Translations under genes and position numbers: made by a program
NCBI GenBank assembly: GCA_041399205.1
Contig: JAWKTK010000003.1
Location: 186,001 to 250,000, forward strand
DNA from: JAGQOZ01 sp041399205
GTDB taxonomy: Bacteria; Planctomycetota; Planctomycetia; Pirellulales; Pirellulaceae
Reading direction: 5' to 3'
DNA: 64,000 bases
Notes under the pieces: model-generated
Database searches by the model: none
Told to the model about the DNA's origin: nothing
Seen by the model: only the letters and a program-made list of their open reading frames with translations
Part shown: positions 60,402 through 64,000 of the stretch, piece by piece
Layout: every line of letters starts with the position of its first letter
Position numbering within the stretch: the stretch's first letter is position 1

Positions 60402-62492
60402 ATGTTGATGGCACATCCGCATCCGGAATTACAGTTCATGCATCTCTTGCCCTACGGGGCTGTGATTCACGAACGAGGCGTCCAGTTTGTTGTATTTAGT
60501 CGCTCGGCTACGGCCATGCGACTGCTCTTGTACAACAACGTGAACGACACCGAACCTGCCGAAACGATTCGATTTGATCCAGACACCGATCGCTGGGGCG
60601 ATATCTGGAGTGTGTTTGTACCCGATGTTGGGCCGGGCCAATTGTATCATTTCCAAGCAGACGGTCCCTTCGATCCAGAAAGCGGACAGAGGTTTAATGA
60701 TCGAGCTCGTTTGATTGACCCGTATGCCAAAGCGTTGGCGGGCACGTTTCAGCCTTCGCCTGATGGTATCATTCGTCCGCCGAAATGCGTGGTGGTTGAT
60801 GACTACTTTGATTGGGAAGGGGATCGCCACCTGAAACGAGACCTTTCGGAAACCATTATTTACGAAATGCACGTCAAGGGTTTCACTAAGGACGAAACCA
60901 GTAACGTGGAACATCCTGGTACGTATTTGGGTGTGATCGAAAAGATCCCATACCTAAAATCATTGGGTGTTACCGCCGTGGAATTGATGCCGGTTCACGA
61001 ATTTCCCATTTTGGACATTCACGGCAAACAGTCGGATCGACCGAATTATTGGGGCTACGATTCGATGGCGTTTTTCTCGCCGCATCGAGGCTACAGTTCG
61101 CAATCGTATCCTGGTTGCCAAGTGGTCGAATTCAAACAGATGGTCAAAGCGCTGCACCAAGCGGGCATTGAGGTCATCTTGGACGTGGTCTTCAATCACA
61201 CGTGCGAGGGCAACGAACTGGGCCCAACGCTTAGCTTTAAAGGGTTGGAAAACAGCGTCTACTACATGCTGGAAGCCGGCGGAAAGTACTACAAGAACTT
61301 TTCGGGCTGCGGCAATACCGTTAACGGAAATCATCCCATTGTTCGAGAAATGATTTTCCATTGCTTGCGACATTGGGTTCATAACTATCACATTGATGGG
61401 TTCCGCTTTGATTTGGCGTCGATCTTGAGCCGAGACCGTTCGGGAAATTTGGTGCCCAATCCGCCACTAGTAGAAGCGATTGCCGAAGACCCGCTGTTGG
61501 CTGACACCAAAATCATTGCCGAAGCGTGGGACGCCGCCGGAGCGTATCAAGTTGGTTCGTTCGGAAGTCAACGTTGGGCCGAATGGAACGGACGTTATCG
61601 AGATGACGTGCGACGTTTTTGGCGAGGTGATCCCGGCATTCTCGGCCACTTGGCTACTCGCTTGTCGGGTTCCAGCGACCTTTACCAGCCGGGCGGCCGA
61701 AGTCCGTACCACAGTATTAACTTCATCACGTCGCATGACGGTTTTACGTTGAATGACATGGTCAGCTACAACGAAAAACACAATGAAGTCAATGGCGAAG
61801 GCAATCGAGACGGTGACAACAATAACCATAGCTACAACTATGGTGTCGAAGGCCCCACTCGGCATAAAGGCATTCAGAAAATTCGCGAACGCCAAATCAA
61901 GAATCAATTGGCCACGTTGATGATGAGCCAAGGTGTGCCGATGCTGTTATCCGGTGACGAAGTTCGCCGCACGCAACACGGCAACAACAATGCGTATTGC
62001 CAAGACAACGAGATTTCGTGGTTCAATTGGGAACTGGTTGACGAAAATCCCGAAATGCTGCGATTCGTTCAAACGTTGATTGAATTTCGCAAGAAGCAAC
62101 CAACGGTGCGTCGTAAGAATTTCTTCAACGGGCAACCGAATCGACACGGACTTTCTGACGTGAACTGGTACAGTTCGGTAGGAACTGCCGTCGACTGGAC
62201 CGGTCACGACAAAACCTTGATCTGCTTACTGGCCGCTCCTGGCCATGACGAAGATCCGGACGAACAAGGTCGAGAAATCTTGTTCTTGATCAACAATTCG
62301 CATGAATCGCAACAGTTTATTTTGCCACCGGTGGCTAAGGGTCGAGACTGGCGGATGGTGTTCGATACCGCCGGCATCGCGCCTCGAGACGCATTTGCCA
62401 ACGCCGATGGTCCACCTTTGCCCAAATCTGGCTGCTTAAGAATGATGGAACATTCTTTCCGCTGCTATTTGGCAAGCGAATCCACAGACTAA
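60402..62492 (+). CDS. glgX: Glycogen debranching enzyme (isoamylase-type)
   Basis: A 696-residue GH13 enzyme. An N-terminal CBM48-like domain (YGAVIHERGVQFVVFSRSAT) precedes the barrel with conserved regions: DVVFNHTCEGN (region I), the nucleophile Asp in IDGFRFDLASIL, the acid Glu in DTKIIAEAWDAAGAYQVG, and INFITSHDGFTLNDMVSYNE (third Asp). EGNRDGDNNNHSYNYGVEGP and PMLLSGDEVRRTQHGNNNAY are typical of GlgX. It cleaves alpha-1,6 branch points of glycogen. Length fits (about 660-700). No other glycogen gene is in the window; the hairpin at 62508 closes it. Confidence 0.96.
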   Translation: MLMAHPHPELQFMHLLPYGAVIHERGVQFVVFSRSATAMRLLLYNNVNDTEPAETIRFDPDTDRWGDIWSVFVPDVGPGQLYHFQADGPFDPESGQRFNDRARLIDPYAKALAGTFQPSPDGIIRPPKCVVVDDYFDWEGDRHLKRDLSETIIYEMHVKGFTKDETSNVEHPGTYLGVIEKIPYLKSLGVTAVELMPVHEFPILDIHGKQSDRPNYWGYDSMAFFSPHRGYSSQSYPGCQVVEFKQMVKALHQAGIEVILDVVFNHTCEGNELGPTLSFKGLENSVYYMLEAGGKYYKNFSGCGNTVNGNHPIVREMIFHCLRHWVHNYHIDGFRFDLASILSRDRSGNLVPNPPLVEAIAEDPLLADTKIIAEAWDAAGAYQVGSFGSQRWAEWNGRYRDDVRRFWRGDPGILGHLATRLSGSSDLYQPGGRSPYHSINFITSHDGFTLNDMVSYNEKHNEVNGEGNRDGDNNNHSYNYGVEGPTRHKGIQKIRERQIKNQLATLMMSQGVPMLLSGDEVRRTQHGNNNAYCQDNEISWFNWELVDENPEMLRFVQTLIEFRKKQPTVRRKNFFNGQPNRHGLSDVNWYSSVGTAVDWTGHDKTLICLLAAPGHDEDPDEQGREILFLINNSHESQQFILPPVAKGRDWRMVFDTAGIAPRDAFANADGPPLPKSGCLRMMEHSFRCYLASESTD

Positions 62493-62507
62493 CCGTGTCA
62501 TCAACAG

Positions 62508-62541
62508 CCACTCGCAATGGCGATAAATCGCCATTGCGTGG
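62508..62541 (+). terminator. Long hairpin after glgX
   Basis: CGCAATGGCGA pairs perfectly with TCGCCATTGCG around a TAAA loop, and the stem extends by GCCA/TGGC with one bulged base pair. It starts 16 bases after the stop. A T-run follows only loosely (TGTTTCTTTC). Confidence 0.75.
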
Positions 62542-62593
62542 CCGTGGTGCTGTTTCTTTCTATCAGCGCCACTTGATGGCGAATTGATCTGGC

Positions 62594-63274
62594 CTATGGC
62601 TGTGCAGCGTTCGGTTGGCGCGCCAGCTTCTTCGACACCAAGGCCCGTACCGCCTCCATTTGTCCCACGGGAACGTGAAAGACGTGCTGTTGATATGCCT
62701 GGTAGACCAAGAATTCATTTTCGTTAATGCTATTTCGCTCGGCTCGTTTTACTTCGGACCAAGGTACAAACAGGTTCGCGACGATCGCTCCGTTTTCACA
62801 CAACAGCGTGGTCGGATGAAGGATTTCTGACGGAAGAGGTTGCCAACTACAGGCCAACAACAACGGTGCGGCAACAAACAGAACCGCCATGGGATACATC
62901 AATGGCCCTGGAGTCGAGACCACCGAGTACATCATGAAAATCACGTAGACGCTAAACGAAACGGCAGACACTCGAGGCGTCCAAATTTGCCATTTTGTGG
63001 ATCGAAAAACCGAATCACCGTGCAACCGCATGTGGACCGCACCCGCCTTCTGTTTTGCCCGGCGAAGGAGAATTTGAAAGTATCGTAGACGAACGAACCG
63101 GAACAGAAAATAGAACGAAAGCTGAAATCCGACGAGCCCCAGAAACAACAACTGTCGGCGAAAAGTCAAACGGCTCAGCCACGGTTTCCCCAGTACCAAC
63201 AGCACTGCCACTGCTGTAATCCACAACAGTGAAGTCAGAATCGTGAACTGCGGTTTCTCGTCCTGCGAATTCAT
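62594..63274 (-). CDS. Unknown membrane protein with a C-terminal PH-like domain
   Basis: A 226-residue protein from ATG 63274 after GAGGATTCACCCT. Four membrane helices: ILTSLLWITAVAVLLVLGKP, QLLFLGLVGFQLSFYFLFRF, VSAVSFSVYVIFMMYSVVST, and LMYPMAVLFVAAPLLLACSW. The end (TTLLCENGAIVANLFVPWSE, VKRAERNSINENEFLVYQAY, HVFHVPVGQMEAVRALVSKK) looks like the YcxB/bacterial-PH type domain in which W-S-E-V-K is conserved. No gene name is assigned. It stands alone after glgX on the other strand. Confidence 0.75.
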   Translation of the reverse strand: MNSQDEKPQFTILTSLLWITAVAVLLVLGKPWLSRLTFRRQLLFLGLVGFQLSFYFLFRFVRLRYFQILLRRAKQKAGAVHMRLHGDSVFRSTKWQIWTPRVSAVSFSVYVIFMMYSVVSTPGPLMYPMAVLFVAAPLLLACSWQPLPSEILHPTTLLCENGAIVANLFVPWSEVKRAERNSINENEFLVYQAYQQHVFHVPVGQMEAVRALVSKKLARQPNAAQP

Positions 63275-63758
63275 AGGGTGAATCCTCATGTTTGTTTGCC
63301 AAGCGCTTGACACAGCAGGGCCGCTGCGACATGGCGTTTCGCACAACGTCAGCTCCAAGACGTATCAAGCCTCCGGTGTGGTGAATGACGTCGTCGATTG
63401 GAAGTCGCGTTTGCCAGTATCGCCAGTAGCTAGCAATTAAGAAACATTCTGTACTGAATCCCACTTTTGTCAAAGTTTGCCGATTAGGCAGTCGATACCG
63501 TATTTGCCGGTCGTTATGCCGCGAGCAGTTTTGCTGCTGCGTTGGTGATAGCATCCGGGTCCGGGGGGACTTTTATTCGTTTCGCGGCGAGTTCTGAAGC
63601 GGTGTCATCAGCTGTTGATGACGAGCATCAGAATTGACTGCGGACGGAATACATTTTGAAACGTTGGTCACGAACGTCGGACGTTCGCGATTTGCATAGT
63701 TGTGTCACCCTTGGCCAATGGATCCTGTCATCAGGCATTCGCAGTAGGGAAACGAAGA
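63275..63758. other. Gap with a palindrome before the TolC-like gene
   Basis: No gene is supported. CGAACGTC-G-GACGTTCG at 63671-63687 is a perfect inverted repeat 71 bases upstream of the TolC-like start and may be an operator or a transcript hairpin. Confidence 0.5.
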
Positions 63759-64000
63759 ATGGTTCGCCGCAGCCAAAAGATTCTGGCAGTCGTTTTGATT
63801 TACTTGACGGTAGTGACTGGATGCACGCCGACTCAACCGTTCTTCTTGAACGAAGACGGTGATCTATCGCATCTGTTGACCGAAGCCACCACCATCGATT
63901 ATCCCGATGTGGAACAACCGTCTCTGCCGGATGCAACTCAGACGCATGAACCTCGGACGGTAATGAACGATGATCCCGCCGAGTTCTGGGATCTTTCCCT
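63759..64000 (+). CDS. TolC-family outer membrane protein, N-terminus (partial)
   Basis: ATG 63759 follows GTAGGGAAACGAAGA, and the frame runs off the window end after 80 codons. It has a lipoprotein signal (KILAVVLIYLTVVTGC, lipobox VTGC) and TPTQPFFLNEDGDLSHLL with YPDVEQPSLPD and DDPAEFWDLSL, the characteristic start of planctomycete TolC-like efflux proteins, whose first conserved segment EFWDLSLEEAI begins here. The helical barrel itself lies beyond the window. Confidence 0.75.
   Translation, partial: MVRRSQKILAVVLIYLTVVTGCTPTQPFFLNEDGDLSHLLTEATTIDYPDVEQPSLPDATQTHEPRTVMNDDPAEFWDLS

Noticed and set aside
1..64000. tRNA, rRNA or phage integration sites
   Set aside because: No cloverleaf, rRNA stretch, integrase or transposase was recognised by eye. 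A tRNA scan would settle the first point.

Overview
The window looks like a chromosomal segment of a planctomycete, most likely a member of the Pirellulaceae. The signs are the Planctomycetes-type dockerin-like repeats joined to PEP-CTERM anchors, the LEP-type N-terminus of a von Willebrand A protein, the MoxR/DUF58/BatA/vWA/DUF4159 cluster, many short dispersed palindromes, and roughly balanced base composition. No rRNA, tRNA or CRISPR array was recognised. All assignments come from reading motifs; no database search was run.

Layout. 0-5.5 kb: the end of a GldG-like/DUF4340 pair, a 40-bp tandem repeat array, a frameshifted ClC chloride channel and a small secreted protein. 5.6-9.7 kb: an Hsp70 (HscC-like) operon with an unknown membrane-anchored protein and a J-like protein lacking HPD. 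9.9-12.4 kb: a sulfite reductase haemoprotein and PgpA. 12.4-19.4 kb: an unstable island of PEP-CTERM/dockerin genes with broken copies, relics of a sulfite reductase 3' end, a broken vWA gene with a heptanucleotide tract at its start, and two tandem paralogues sharing a near-identical 409-bp module. 19.5-24.1 kb: a BlaI/BlaR1-type pair whose sensor is fused to regulatory-like and redoxin-like domains. 24.4-26.4 kb: a methyltransferase and small hypotheticals. 26.7-36.1 kb: the MoxR-DUF58-BatA-vWA operon with a divergent DUF4159 gene. 36.3-44.7 kb: Ku, an Eis-like acetyltransferase, a GT2 plus BshC-like pair, a Nif3-like protein and ScpB with a very acidic tail.

44.8-51.8 kb is the probable replication-origin locus: a cysteine desulfurase, then dnaA, dnaN, a DciA-like gene and gyrB. 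The dnaA-dnaN gap holds near-consensus DnaA boxes, a GC-rich block, a run of TAC triplets and an AT-rich tract, in the order known for a DnaA-trio unwinding element. 51.9-64 kb: a di-haem peroxidase-like protein with a DoxX-like protein, a PEP-CTERM metalloprotease, DUF3299-like proteins with a larger partner, a signal peptidase I with large insertions, GlgX, and the start of a TolC-like gene.

Four otherwise ordinary genes carry single-base frame breaks (near 2877, 28870, 35250 and 58010) and a fifth has an in-frame stop (13875). This could be real decay or residual sequencing error, and it should be settled before any of them is called a pseudogene. The best candidates for new biology are the dnaA-dnaN origin, the heptanucleotide frame switch, the 3'-end relics of sulfite reductase, the HPD-less J-like/HscC operon and the signal peptidase with a zinc ribbon and a beta-rich insert.
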